This document shows positions 7,358-15,235 of a DNA stretch of 24,644 nt, piece after piece. The translations under genes and the position numbers were made by a program. Position 1 is the stretch's first letter. Each line of letters begins with the position of its first letter. Under the pieces are notes generated by a model, which did not search any database, was not told the origin of the DNA, and was given only the letters and a program-made list of their open reading frames with translations. This DNA is from an uncultured Marinosulfonomonas sp. (GTDB lineage: Bacteria; Pseudomonadota; Alphaproteobacteria; Rhodobacterales; Rhodobacteraceae), in assembly GCA_947311455.1 (NCBI GenBank), contig CAMZKY010000117.1, forward strand, positions 1-24,644, read 5' to 3'.

Positions 7358-8484
7358 GCGACACAGATATTCCCCAATCGGATTCGATCGCGGGTGCGCC
7401 CCACCCACGCGAAACGGCGCACCTGATTGGCCAATCCGAACCCGAGGGCAATTTTCTTGAGGCTTACAACTCTGACCGACTACATCACGCGTGGCTGATC
7501 ACAGGTAATCGTGGAGTTGGCAAGGCAACCCTTGCTTGGCGGTTGGCGCGATTTTTACTGGCCGAACCTGTCGACGGTGGCACTCTGTTCGGGGGCGCGT
7601 TACCAAAACCGGACACTTTGGAAATATCGGCGGATCATCCGATAAACGCCCGCATGCTTGCGTTATCGGAGCCACGTTTGTTTCTGTTGCGCCGCGCATG
7701 GGATGAAAAAACCAAAAAATTGAAATCTGTGATCACCGTAGACGAGGCCCGTAAATTGCGGGGCTTTTTTGCGCTTTCAGCGGCAGATGGCGGGCGGCGT
7801 GTGGTGATTGTGGATACGGCTGATGAAATGAACCCGAATGCGGCAAATGCCCTGTTAAAGCTACTGGAAGAGCCACCAGAACGCACCACCTTATTCCTGA
7901 TCAGCCACCAACCCAGCCGCCTGTTGCCCACCATCCGGTCGCGCTGCCGCGAATTGCGCTGTCATAATTTAGCACCCGATGAAATGGCCCGCGCTTTGGC
8001 CCAAACCGGAATAAATCTGCCCGCTGATACCACAGCCCTGTCCGCACTTGCCGACGGATCTGTGGGCGAAGCTGTGCGCCTAATCAACCTGGGCGGCCTG
8101 GAAATTTACGCCGAACTAACCGGACTGTTTGGCACCATGCCAAATCTTGACCGCCCACGCGCTCAACGGCTGGCGCAGTCGGCGGTAGGAGCGGCCAATG
8201 CCAATCGGCTGGGTTTAATCCTGACCCTGACCAACCAGTTTTTGGCTCGAACCGCACGCGCAGGCATCATCGGCCCACCTACACCAGAAGCCGCCAATAA
8301 TGAATCCGCTATTTTAACCCGTCTTGCCCCCAACGCCTTTGCCGCGCACCAATGGGCCGAATTGCAGCAATCCATTGGCGCACGGATGCGACACGGCGTG
8401 GCGGTAAACCTTGACCCTGCCGCATTGATCCTTGATATGGTTCTCAAGATAAATGCCTTGGCAGGGAAAACTGCCGCCAGATAA
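7354..8484 (+). CDS. holB: DNA polymerase III subunit delta'
   Basis: Clamp-loader subunit of the DNA polymerase III holoenzyme, an AAA+ family member. In the 376 residues, GNRGVGKAT (51-59) is the Walker A region, VIVDTADEM (151-159) is the Walker B-like strand, followed by NALLKLLEEPP, and SRC (196-198) in TIRSRCRELRC is the clamp-loader arginine-finger motif. The segment between Walker A and B contains no cysteines, so the zinc module of E. coli delta' is absent. Its start overlaps the tmk stop by 4 nt. tatD follows after 10 bp; many alphaproteobacteria have metG between these two genes, and it is not present here. Confidence 0.93.
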   Translation: MSDTDIPQSDSIAGAPHPRETAHLIGQSEPEGNFLEAYNSDRLHHAWLITGNRGVGKATLAWRLARFLLAEPVDGGTLFGGALPKPDTLEISADHPINARMLALSEPRLFLLRRAWDEKTKKLKSVITVDEARKLRGFFALSAADGGRRVVIVDTADEMNPNAANALLKLLEEPPERTTLFLISHQPSRLLPTIRSRCRELRCHNLAPDEMARALAQTGINLPADTTALSALADGSVGEAVRLINLGGLEIYAELTGLFGTMPNLDRPRAQRLAQSAVGAANANRLGLILTLTNQFLARTARAGIIGPPTPEAANNESAILTRLAPNAFAAHQWAELQQSIGARMRHGVAVNLDPAALILDMVLKINALAGKTAAR

Positions 8485-8494
8485 AGATTGCCCC

Positions 8495-9301
8495 ATGACA
8501 GACATTCCACAAATCGTTGACAGCCATTGCCACCTAGATTTTCCCGATTTCGGCGATGAACTGCCCGACGTGGTTGACCGTGCTGTCGCCGCGGGCGTGA
8601 CACGCATGGTAACGATCTGCACCAAATTGCGCCAACTGGATCAGGTGCGCAATATATCTGAGCGCTTTGCGCCGGTGTTCTTTGCCGCTGGCACCCACCC
8701 GATGAGCGCCGCAGATGAACCGATGGTCAGCCTTGATGAATTATTGGCCCTGAATGCGCATCCCAAATTTGTCGGCATTGGCGAAACCGGTCTGGATTAT
8801 CACTACACCGCCGAAAGCAAATCGGTGCAAAAACAAAGCCTTGCAATACATATCGAGGCCGCGCGCATCACTGGATTGCCACTGATTATCCATTCCCGCG
8901 CCGCCGATGACGACATGGCTGACATTTTAGCATCCGAAATGCAAAACGGCGCGTTTTCCTGTGTGATGCACTGCTTTTCCTCCTCTGCCGAACTGGGCAA
9001 AACCGCGCTTGATTTGGGGTTTTACCTTTCGATGTCAGGCATTTCCGCCTTTCCCAAATCGCAAGATTTGCGTGATATTTTCAAAACTGCCCCTATTGAT
9101 CGAATTCTGGTAGAAACCGACGCGCCCTATTTGGCACCGCCTCCCCATCGCGGCAAACGCAATGAACCGGCCTATACCGCGTTAACCGCGCGTATCGGGG
9201 CTGAAACCTTTGGTATGGATTACGCCGATTTTGCCCGTCAAACCTCGGAAAATTTCGATCGTCTGTTCACCAAAGCCGCCAATTATTCAGAGGCAGACTA
9301 A
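8495..9301 (+). CDS. tatD: TatD-family metal-dependent deoxyribonuclease
   Basis: TIM-barrel metallohydrolase of the TatD/YcfH family, 268 residues. Metal-site signatures are all present: DSHCHLDF (H11, H13), GIGETGLDYHY (E97), IHSR (H133), MHCFSSS (H159) and VETDAPYLAP (D209). The following HRGKRNEPAY is also characteristic. The ATG at 8495 is chosen because the DSHCHL motif then sits near the N-terminus as in homologues; an upstream in-frame codon at 8453 would overlap holB. It overlaps the next gene by one base (TAATG). Substrate preference (DNA 3' ends or D-aminoacyl compounds) cannot be read from sequence. Confidence 0.93.
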   Translation: MTDIPQIVDSHCHLDFPDFGDELPDVVDRAVAAGVTRMVTICTKLRQLDQVRNISERFAPVFFAAGTHPMSAADEPMVSLDELLALNAHPKFVGIGETGLDYHYTAESKSVQKQSLAIHIEAARITGLPLIIHSRAADDDMADILASEMQNGAFSCVMHCFSSSAELGKTALDLGFYLSMSGISAFPKSQDLRDIFKTAPIDRILVETDAPYLAPPPHRGKRNEPAYTALTARIGAETFGMDYADFARQTSENFDRLFTKAANYSEAD

Positions 9302-10098
9302 TGGCAGAATTACGCATCACCATCCTTGGCTGCGGCTCCTCTGGCGGGGTGCCGCGTATCGGGAATGTGTGGGGTAATTGTAATCCGGATAATCCGAAAA
9401 ACCGCCGGCAACGCTGCTCGATTTTGATCGAAAAGAATGGGCCAAACGGCACCACCCGCGTATTGATCGACACCTCACCCGATATGCGCAATCAGCTGAT
9501 GAATGCGGATGTATCCGCGTTGGATGCTGTGGTTTATACTCATGCTCACGCCGATCATGTGCATGGGCTGGATGATCTACGGATGTTGGTATTTTTGGCC
9601 AAAAAACGCATGCAAGTCTGGGCCGATGCGCCCACCCGCGCCGATTTAATAGAACGGTTTGGCTATGCCTTTGTGCAGCCCGACGGATCAAACTATCCTC
9701 CGATTTGTGAAATGAACACGATTGAGGGGAATATCACCATTTCCGGCGATGGGGGTGACATTGTTCTAACCCCCCTACCCGTTCAGCACGGAAATATAAC
9801 AGCCCTTGGATTTCGCGTCGGTAACATGGCCTATCTGCCCGATGTATCCGATATTCCGCCAACCACATGGGAACTATTAAGCGGCCTTGATCTGTGGATT
9901 CTAGACGCCTTGCGCCGCACGCCTCATCCCAGCCATATCAATCTGGATCGCGCGCTAGAATGGATCTCGCGCGTTGGTGCCAAATCGGCAGTGCTGACCA
10001 ATATGCACATTGATCTGGATTATGCCGCCGTTGCCGACGAAACCCCCGACCACATCCAACCCGCCTATGACGGATTAACCCTGACGCTAGATATCTGA
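9301..10098 (+). CDS. MBL-fold metallohydrolase, PhnP-like
   Basis: Metallo-beta-lactamase-fold hydrolase of 265 residues, resembling PhnP-type cyclic phosphate phosphodiesterases. The start LRITILGCGSSGGVPRIG and the cysteines in WGNCNPDNPKNRRQRCS are typical of this group. The dinuclear metal motif is HAHADH (81-86), with further likely ligands in LPVQHG, YLPDVSD and TNMHIDLDY. It starts at the last base of the tatD stop and ends with TGATG shared with the next gene. The tatD-MBL pairing is widely conserved in alphaproteobacteria. No phn genes are nearby, so a role in phosphonate metabolism is not supported. Confidence 0.87.
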   Translation: MAELRITILGCGSSGGVPRIGNVWGNCNPDNPKNRRQRCSILIEKNGPNGTTRVLIDTSPDMRNQLMNADVSALDAVVYTHAHADHVHGLDDLRMLVFLAKKRMQVWADAPTRADLIERFGYAFVQPDGSNYPPICEMNTIEGNITISGDGGDIVLTPLPVQHGNITALGFRVGNMAYLPDVSDIPPTTWELLSGLDLWILDALRRTPHPSHINLDRALEWISRVGAKSAVLTNMHIDLDYAAVADETPDHIQPAYDGLTLTLDI

Positions 10099-11027
10099 TG
10101 CAGGCGCTGCTGGATGTCATCCTGCCCGTATTTATCGTAGTGGGGTTTGGTTATGTTAGTGTTTGGCGTAAATGGCTGAATGACCAAGCCATTGATGCTC
10201 TGATGTTTTTCGCCCAGAATATCGCCGTGCCGATCCTGTTGTTTCGGGCGATTTCCACTCTTGATCTGGGCCAAAGCTTTAACATCCCGATGCTGTTCAG
10301 CTTTTATGCCGGCGCTCTGACAGGATTTAGTGTTGGCCTGTTGGGCGCGCGATATCTGTTCCATCGTTCATGGGAAGAAAGCGTTGCTATAGGGTTTATC
10401 GGGCTGTTTTCAAACTCGGTTCTACTGGGTCTGGCAATTACCGAACGCGCCTATGGGCCAGCCGCGCTTACAGCCAATTTCACCATCATCGCCCTGCATT
10501 CGCCATTTTGTTACGGAGTTGGAATTACCGCGATGGAAATCGTGCGTAACAAAGGCAATGGTGTGGTTAAAACCGCGCATTCAGTGTTGCGGGCGATGTT
10601 TCGAAACGTGCTTATCATGGCCATCGCGCTTGGGTTTATCGTCAACCTAACCCACCTGCCCTTGCCCAATGTTCTAACCGATGGTCTGGATATGATCCGC
10701 CGCGCCGCCCTGCCCACAGCACTATTCGGTATGGGCGGCATTCTGTTTCGCTATCGCCCTGCGGGGGATATGCGGCTGATCCTGTTTATGGTGTCGGTGT
10801 CGCTGATCCTGCATCCGGTGATTACCTACACCCTTGGCACCGGTTTTAACCTCGGCCAAAGCACGCTGCGTTCAGCCACGATCACCGCCGCCATGGCCTC
10901 GGGGGTGAATGTGTATATCTTTGCCAATATGTATGGGGTCGGACGGCGGGTGGCGGCCTCGTCCGTGTTGATCGGCACCGCGTTGTCCATCGTTACTGTC
11001 TGGGTTTGGCTTAGCATTTTGGGCTAA
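10098..11027 (+). CDS. AEC (auxin efflux carrier) family permease
   Basis: Integral inner-membrane transporter of 309 residues with about ten hydrophobic segments in two halves. The start LLDVILPVFIVVGFGYVSVW and the mid-region IGFIGLFSNSVLLGLAITER are typical of the AEC family. The second half carries ALPTALFGMGGILF and ITAAMASGVNVYIFANMYG, matching the family's conserved helix breaks. It shares one base with the upstream MBL gene (TGATG) and is probably cotranscribed. Known members export or import organic acids and amino acids; the substrate here is unknown. Confidence 0.88.
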   Translation: MQALLDVILPVFIVVGFGYVSVWRKWLNDQAIDALMFFAQNIAVPILLFRAISTLDLGQSFNIPMLFSFYAGALTGFSVGLLGARYLFHRSWEESVAIGFIGLFSNSVLLGLAITERAYGPAALTANFTIIALHSPFCYGVGITAMEIVRNKGNGVVKTAHSVLRAMFRNVLIMAIALGFIVNLTHLPLPNVLTDGLDMIRRAALPTALFGMGGILFRYRPAGDMRLILFMVSVSLILHPVITYTLGTGFNLGQSTLRSATITAAMASGVNVYIFANMYGVGRRVAASSVLIGTALSIVTVWVWLSILG

Positions 11028-11108
11028 ATGTCGCTTTGCGCGTTTCATCGGTGCGACACGCGGCAATCCCTGCTAAACATCCCCAAAACCGCATACAGGA
11101 GAACCGAT

Positions 11109-11717
11109 ATGAGCTGGATAAAAACCATTCCCTACGATCAGGCCGAAGGCAAACTGAAACGTCTATATGAACGCATCAAAGGCCCCGACAATAATGTTGA
11201 CAACATCATGCAAGCCCATTCCCTGCGCCCCCACACAATGGAAGCGCATATGGCGATCTATAAAAATGTGCTGCATCATTCATCCAACGTCACGCCAAAA
11301 TGGTTTCTGGAACTTGTCGGTGTTTGGGTGAGTGCCCTGAATGAATGTGAATACTGCGTTGAACATCATTTCGCCGGTATGAAACGGCTGCTGGATGATG
11401 ATGAACGCGCGGGCCAGATCAAAACCTGTATCGAAGATGGCGATCTGGACGATGCCCCAATCAGCGAGGCCCAGCAAATGGCACTTGGCTATGCCGGATT
11501 GCTGGCCCTGACACCAAACCGCATCACCGAAGACATCATTAACGCTATGCGCTCGGTTGGGTTTGATGATGGCGAGATTCTTGAGCTTAATCAGGTTACA
11601 TCATATTTCTGTTATGCCAACCGTACCGTGCTGGGATTGGGGATCAATACAGATGGCGATGACATCGGCCTATCTCCGAATAATTCCGATGATCCGGACG
11701 ATTGGAACCACAGTTAA
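11109..11717 (+). CDS. AhpD-like / carboxymuconolactone decarboxylase-fold peroxidase-related protein
   Basis: 202-residue all-helical protein of the AhpD-like superfamily. The core motif NECEYCVEHH places a CxxC redox pair at C80 and C83 with histidines at 86-87, as in AhpD-type peroxide-reducing proteins. A second helical segment (ITEDIINAMRSVGFDDGEILELN) matches the 'peroxidase-related enzyme' subgroup. The tail is very acidic (DGDD, NNSDDPDDW). The ATG at 11109 follows AGGAGA at good spacing; the in-frame start at 11028 has no ribosome-binding site. It is 81 bp after the AEC gene and ends at a strong hairpin. Reductant and substrate are unknown. Confidence 0.85.
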   Translation: MSWIKTIPYDQAEGKLKRLYERIKGPDNNVDNIMQAHSLRPHTMEAHMAIYKNVLHHSSNVTPKWFLELVGVWVSALNECEYCVEHHFAGMKRLLDDDERAGQIKTCIEDGDLDDAPISEAQQMALGYAGLLALTPNRITEDIINAMRSVGFDDGEILELNQVTSYFCYANRTVLGLGINTDGDDIGLSPNNSDDPDDWNHS

Positions 11718-11723
11718 AAATGC

Positions 11724-11760
11724 TGCAATCGTCGGCCAACACCGACGATTGCAATTCTTA
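11724..11760. terminator. Bidirectional rho-independent terminator
   Basis: A perfect 11-bp inverted repeat, GCAATCGTCGG (11725-11735) and CCGACGATTGC (11742-11752), encloses a 6-nt loop and extends by one T-A pair. On the minus strand it is followed by GCATTTTT, a good T-run; on the plus strand by AATTCTT, a weaker one. It lies between the convergent AhpD-like and aminotransferase genes and should serve both. Confidence 0.85.
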
Positions 11761-11768
11761 TGGCTTGA

Positions 11769-12902
11769 TCAATCCGTAAACACCTGATCCAAAGCCGTTT
11801 CAAGCCGCGCAACGGATGCATCTACATCGTATAGTTTATCCAACCCAAACAGCCCCAAACGGAAGCTTTTATAGGCGTCGCCTTCTTCCACCATCAACGG
11901 CACACCAGCCGCAATCTGCATCCCCAAAGCGGCGAATTTCTTGCCCATTTGCACGTCGGGATCATCGGTATAAGACACCACAACCCCGGGCGCACCAAAG
12001 CCATCGGCAGCAACCGATTTAATCCCGCGATCGGCCAGCATTGTGCGCACCCGAGTGCCTTGTTCCCACTGCGCATCCCGGAGTTTTTCAAATCCGTATT
12101 CTTTGGTTTCAAGCATGGTGTCGCGGAAGGATTTCAGTGCATCGGTGGGCATAGTGGCGTGATAGGCATGGCCCCCACTAGTATAGGCTTCCATGATGGT
12201 CAGCCATTTACCCAGATCAACAGCAAAACTGCTGGATTGGGTTTCCTTAACCCGCGCATAAGCGGCCTCATTTAGCATTACCAACCCCGCGGATGGCTGC
12301 GCTGACCAGCCCTTTTGCGGGGCAGAAATCAGGATATCAACACCCGTCGCTTTCATATCGACCCAGACACAGCCCGAAGCGATACAATCCAGCACAAACA
12401 GCCCGCCATAGTCATGCACCGCATCGGCCACGGCTTTGATGTAATCATCAGGCAAAATGATACCGGATGCGGTTTCCACATGGGGGGCAAACACAACATC
12501 AGGTTTTTCTTCAGCAATTTTAGCAACCACATCTGCAATCGGTGCAGGGGCAAAGGGCGCATCAATGGCATTGCCTGAACGGCGCGCCATCATCACGGTT
12601 TCGCCTGAAACAATCTGCCCCGCCTCGAAAATTTGGCTCCAGCGAAAGGAAAAGAAGCCGTTACGAATGACCAAGGCAGATTTACTTGTCGCAATCTGGC
12701 GCGCCACGGCTTCCATCGCATAGGTGCCGCCACCCGGAACAACAACCACGTGATCGGCGTTGTAAACCTCCTGCAGGGTAGCAGAAATATCGCGCATCAC
12801 GCCTTGGAATTGCGCCGACATATGGTTCAGGGAACGATCGGTAAACACCACCGAAAATTCAAGCATTCCATCGGGATCAACATCAGGTAAAAGTGCGGTC
12901 AT
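11769..12902 (-). CDS. Class V PLP-dependent aminotransferase (alanine/serine-glyoxylate type)
   Basis: 377-residue fold type I PLP enzyme of the class V group. Visible features: the glycine-rich PLP phosphate site PGGGTYAMEAVA (56-67), HVETASG (141-147), D172 in FVLDCIASG that contacts the pyridine nitrogen, and the probable Schiff-base lysine K197 in SAPQKGWS. The C-terminus has a substrate-carboxylate arginine candidate in SFRLGLFGLDK. Annotated relatives are usually called alanine-glyoxylate or serine-glyoxylate aminotransferases; the exact substrates cannot be decided here. The ATG at 12902 follows AAGGAG. It is a single gene on the minus strand, separated from the upstream Lrp gene by a repeat element (12969-13052). 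Confidence 0.87.
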   Translation of the reverse strand: MTALLPDVDPDGMLEFSVVFTDRSLNHMSAQFQGVMRDISATLQEVYNADHVVVVPGGGTYAMEAVARQIATSKSALVIRNGFFSFRWSQIFEAGQIVSGETVMMARRSGNAIDAPFAPAPIADVVAKIAEEKPDVVFAPHVETASGIILPDDYIKAVADAVHDYGGLFVLDCIASGCVWVDMKATGVDILISAPQKGWSAQPSAGLVMLNEAAYARVKETQSSSFAVDLGKWLTIMEAYTSGGHAYHATMPTDALKSFRDTMLETKEYGFEKLRDAQWEQGTRVRTMLADRGIKSVAADGFGAPGVVVSYTDDPDVQMGKKFAALGMQIAAGVPLMVEEGDAYKSFRLGLFGLDKLYDVDASVARLETALDQVFTD

Positions 12903-12968
12903 TCTGGGCGCTCCTTGACAAATCTATTTTGCACCAATGTGACGGTTTCAACGGCGTTGCACAAGGGG

Positions 12969-13052
12969 CATTCATCGCGCCCTTCCGGGCACTCTTCATT
13001 TACACGGCGGTGAAAGTGATGCGCGCCCGCAAGGGCGCAAAGAACGCCCCTA
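12969..13052 (-). repeat. Dispersed double-hairpin element, copy A
   Basis: 84-bp element with a near-copy at 23412-23493. In gene-sense orientation it starts with the TAG stop of the upstream Lrp gene, then GGGGCGTTCTTTGCGCCC. Hairpin 1 (13023-13038) has perfect arms GCGCCC/GGGCGC and loop TTGC. Hairpin 2 (12977-12992) has arms GTGCCC/GGGCGC and loop GGAA, a GNRA tetraloop. The outer ends GGGGCGTTC and GAATGCCCC can pair with one G-T, enclosing both hairpins. Identical blocks shared with copy B (plus strand): CATTCATCGCGCCC, CGGGCACTCTTCATT, AGTGATGCGC and GGGCGCAAAGAACG. No T-run follows, so it is not a standard terminator. Confidence 0.8.
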
Positions 13053-13508
13053 TCCTAGCGGGCCAAGCAATCTTTCCTCGCTAAGCAACACATTGGCCTC
13101 AACATCGCCAATCCCGGGCAATGTCATAATGCGGCGCCGCAAAACCCGTTCAAAATCCGCCAGATCACGCGCCACCACCCGCAGGCGGTAATCATACAAC
13201 CCCAAAACGTGCTGCACCGATTGCACCTCGGCAATCGCGGTTGCTGCGCGTTCAAAATCCTCAAGCGAAACGCGCCCCTTGGTGGCCAGCTTCACTCCCA
13301 AAAACACCGTCACATCAAAGCCAAGTGCCGCATTATCCAACACCGCCTTTTGCCCTTTGATTATCCCCGCATCCTGCATCCGTTTAATTCGTCGCCACGT
13401 CGCAGGCTGGCTTAATCCAAACCGTTTCCCCAAGGCACCCGCACTTTGGGTTGCGTCTTCGGACAGGGCGCGCAAAACCTGCCGATCAATGCTATCCAGA
13501 TCAATCAT
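13050..13508 (-). CDS. Lrp/AsnC-family transcriptional regulator (second of a tandem pair)
   Basis: 152-residue regulator. The N-terminal winged helix-turn-helix reads LDSIDRQVLRALSEDA then GALGKRFGLSQPATWRRIKR (about residues 25-44); the hinge is DAGIIKGQKAVLD; the RAM domain follows from about residue 62 (FDVTVFLGVKL, SVQHVLGLYDYRLRVVARD, RRRIMTLPGIGDVEANVLL). The G-x-YDYRL stretch is the usual effector site. Its ATG overlaps the stop of the upstream Lrp gene by 4 nt (ATGA), so the two are translationally coupled. The pair is divergent from ilvC, suggesting control of branched-chain amino acid synthesis, which is an inference. The TAG stop is also the first triplet of repeat copy A. Confidence 0.92.
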   Translation of the reverse strand: MIDLDSIDRQVLRALSEDATQSAGALGKRFGLSQPATWRRIKRMQDAGIIKGQKAVLDNAALGFDVTVFLGVKLATKGRVSLEDFERAATAIAEVQSVQHVLGLYDYRLRVVARDLADFERVLRRRIMTLPGIGDVEANVLLSEERLLGPLG

Positions 13509-13969
13509 ATCGGTAACGCCCCGCCCGATTTAATCGTCGATATATGCATCAACGCCTCAATATCGGCAATATGAGGCAAGGTTAAAATCCGGTCGCGGTA
13601 AATTTCCTGATAGTGCGCCATGTCACGGGCCAGAACATTCAGACGCACATCCACACGGCCCAGAAATGTCTGTATTTCGATCGCCTCGGGCACCTTGCGC
13701 GCCGCCCCCAGAAATTCATCAAAGGCGTTGCGCTGGGTTTTATCCAGCGTAAAGCGCAGCGACACCTCGACAGAATAGCCAAGTGCCTGCCAATCAATGA
13801 TCGCCACCTGCCCCTTTAATACCCCATCCGCGCGCAATTTTTCCAGCCGCCGCCAACAAACCGCCGGCGTCACCCCGCAGCGTTCAGCCAATTCCGCCAC
13901 AGGTAACGTCGGATCAGCCTGAAACTGCCGGATAATCCGCCGAGTCGCATCATTGAGAATAGATTTCAT
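13505..13969 (-). CDS. Lrp/AsnC-family transcriptional regulator (first of a tandem pair)
   Basis: 154-residue regulator with LNDATRRIIRQFQAD, then AELAERCGVTPAVCWRRLEK as the DNA-binding helices (about 24-43), hinge ADGVLKGQVAIID and a RAM domain (SVEVSLRFTLD, IQTFLGRVDVRLNVLARD, RDRILTLPHIADIEALMHI). The effector-site region is GRVDVRL, against GLYDYRL in its partner, so the two probably sense different ligands or one is a non-sensing partner. The start at 13969 lacks a clear ribosome-binding site. Two overlapping Lrp genes suggest a hetero-oligomeric regulator, as proposed for other tandem Lrp pairs; that is inference. It is divergent from ilvC, 132 bp away. Confidence 0.92.
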   Translation of the reverse strand: MKSILNDATRRIIRQFQADPTLPVAELAERCGVTPAVCWRRLEKLRADGVLKGQVAIIDWQALGYSVEVSLRFTLDKTQRNAFDEFLGAARKVPEAIEIQTFLGRVDVRLNVLARDMAHYQEIYRDRILTLPHIADIEALMHISTIKSGGALPI

Positions 13970-13982
13970 TATATCAGTGCCG

Positions 13983-14042
13983 TTTTACGAATAGCTTTTA
14001 CGAATATCCTCAACTAAGTGAGGACTATGCTAATCATATTCG
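13983..14042. promoter_or_regulatory. Candidate operator cluster in the lrp-lrp / ilvC divergent region
   Basis: The 132-bp divergent gap contains TTTTACGAATA twice in direct orientation (13983-13993 and 13996-14006, 13 bp apart). There is an inverted pair CCTCA-n6-TGAGG (14008-14012 and 14019-14023). CGAATAT (14001-14007) is mirrored by ATATTCG (14036-14042) around the same centre. Nested symmetric sites of this size suit an Lrp-type octamer. A match to TATGCT (14026-14031) could be a -10 box for ilvC, but I found no good -35. Confidence 0.5.
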
Positions 14043-14101
14043 CATGAAATCGGGTAAACAGACAAGCAATATTCACGACCCAACCCAAAAGGAAGAAAAC
14101 T

Positions 14102-15124
14102 ATGCGCGTATATTATGACCGCGATTGCGATGTTAACCTGATCAAAGAAATGAACGTGGCCATTTTGGGCTATGGATCCCAAGGCCACGCACACGCGCTA
14201 AATCTGCGCGATTCCGGTGCGAAAAACGTTGTTGTTGCACTGCGCGAGGGCTCTGCCTCTGCAGCCAAAGCCGAAGCCGAAGGCCTGAAAGTTATGGGCA
14301 TTGCCGAAGCCGCCGCATGGTGCGACCTGATCATGTTCACAATGCCCGATGAATTGCAGGCCGAAACATACGAAACATACGTGCGCGACAACCTGAAAGA
14401 TGGCGCCGCCATGGCATTTGCCCACGGTCTAAACATCCACTTCGGCTTGATCGAAGCCAACCCCAATCATGACATCATCATGATGGCCCCCAAAGGCCCC
14501 GGCCACACAGTGCGTGGCGAATATGTTAAAGGTGGCGGCGTGCCTTGCCTTGTTGCGGTTGATCAAAATCCGTCAGGCAAAGCCCTTGAAATTGGCCTGT
14601 CTTATTGTTCTGCAATTGGTGGTGGTCGCTCCGGCATTATCGAAACAAACTTCCGCGAAGAGTGTGAAACGGATCTGTTCGGTGAACAAACCGTTCTATG
14701 TGGCGGCCTGATCGAATTGATCCGTTGTGGTTTTGAAACACTGGTTGAAGCCGGATATGCCCCTGAAATGGCCTATTTCGAATGTCTGCACGAAGTGAAA
14801 CTAATCGTTGACCTGATCTATGAAGGCGGCATTTCCAACATGCACTATTCAATCAGCAACACGGCTGAATATGGCGAATATGTTTCCGGCCCACGAATCG
14901 TGCCCTATAACGAAACCAAAGCCCGCATGAAAGAAGTTCTGACAGACATTCAAAACGGTAAATTCGTGCGTGATTTCATGACTGAAAATAAAGTTGGCCA
15001 GCCACATCTAAAAGCACTGCGTCGCGCTGGTGATGAGCACCCAATCGAAGAAGTTGGTAAAAAACTGCGTGATATGATGCCATGGATTGCCGCTGGCAAA
15101 CTGGTTGATCAAGACAAAAACTAG
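14102..15124 (+). CDS. ilvC: Ketol-acid reductoisomerase (NADP+), class I
   Basis: Second common step of valine, leucine and isoleucine synthesis: isomerises and reduces acetolactate or acetohydroxybutyrate with NADPH and Mg2+. The 340 residues match the short class I form. The Rossmann motif is GYGSQGHA (23-30); the cofactor loop LREGSAS (R48, S51, S53) fits NADPH; the catalytic histidine is H108 in FAHG. Magnesium ligands are D191 and E195 (TDLFGEQ) and E227, E231 (FECLHEVK). The ATG follows AAAAGGAAG. It stands alone, divergent from two Lrp-type regulators, and ends at a strong terminator. TAG is its stop codon, showing that amber is an ordinary stop in this genome. Confidence 0.97.
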   Translation: MRVYYDRDCDVNLIKEMNVAILGYGSQGHAHALNLRDSGAKNVVVALREGSASAAKAEAEGLKVMGIAEAAAWCDLIMFTMPDELQAETYETYVRDNLKDGAAMAFAHGLNIHFGLIEANPNHDIIMMAPKGPGHTVRGEYVKGGGVPCLVAVDQNPSGKALEIGLSYCSAIGGGRSGIIETNFREECETDLFGEQTVLCGGLIELIRCGFETLVEAGYAPEMAYFECLHEVKLIVDLIYEGGISNMHYSISNTAEYGEYVSGPRIVPYNETKARMKEVLTDIQNGKFVRDFMTENKVGQPHLKALRRAGDEHPIEEVGKKLRDMMPWIAAGKLVDQDKN

Positions 15125-15150
15125 GGTCACAGCCCAAAACGCAATTAACA

Positions 15151-15181
15151 AACGGGCCGACCATGCGCCGGCCCGTTTTTG
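15151..15181 (+). terminator. Rho-independent terminator after ilvC
   Basis: Perfect 8-bp stem ACGGGCCG (15152-15159) and CGGCCCGT (15169-15176), 9-nt loop, followed directly by TTTTT and G. It lies 27 bp after the ilvC stop and separates ilvC from the EamA-family gene. Confidence 0.93.
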
Positions 15182-15235
15182 TGGTGATACGATTTCGCCA
15201 TAGTCATTGCCCCCGTTTCCGATTAGGCCAACACC

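Noticed and set aside
12893..13084. Plus-strand small frame with RALFI and VMRARKGAKNAP, echoed by VMRTRTGAKNGP near 23450
   Set aside because: The similar peptides come from the shared DNA repeat. The frames differ in start and flanks and have no ribosome-binding site, so the conserved unit is the nucleic acid structure, not a protein.
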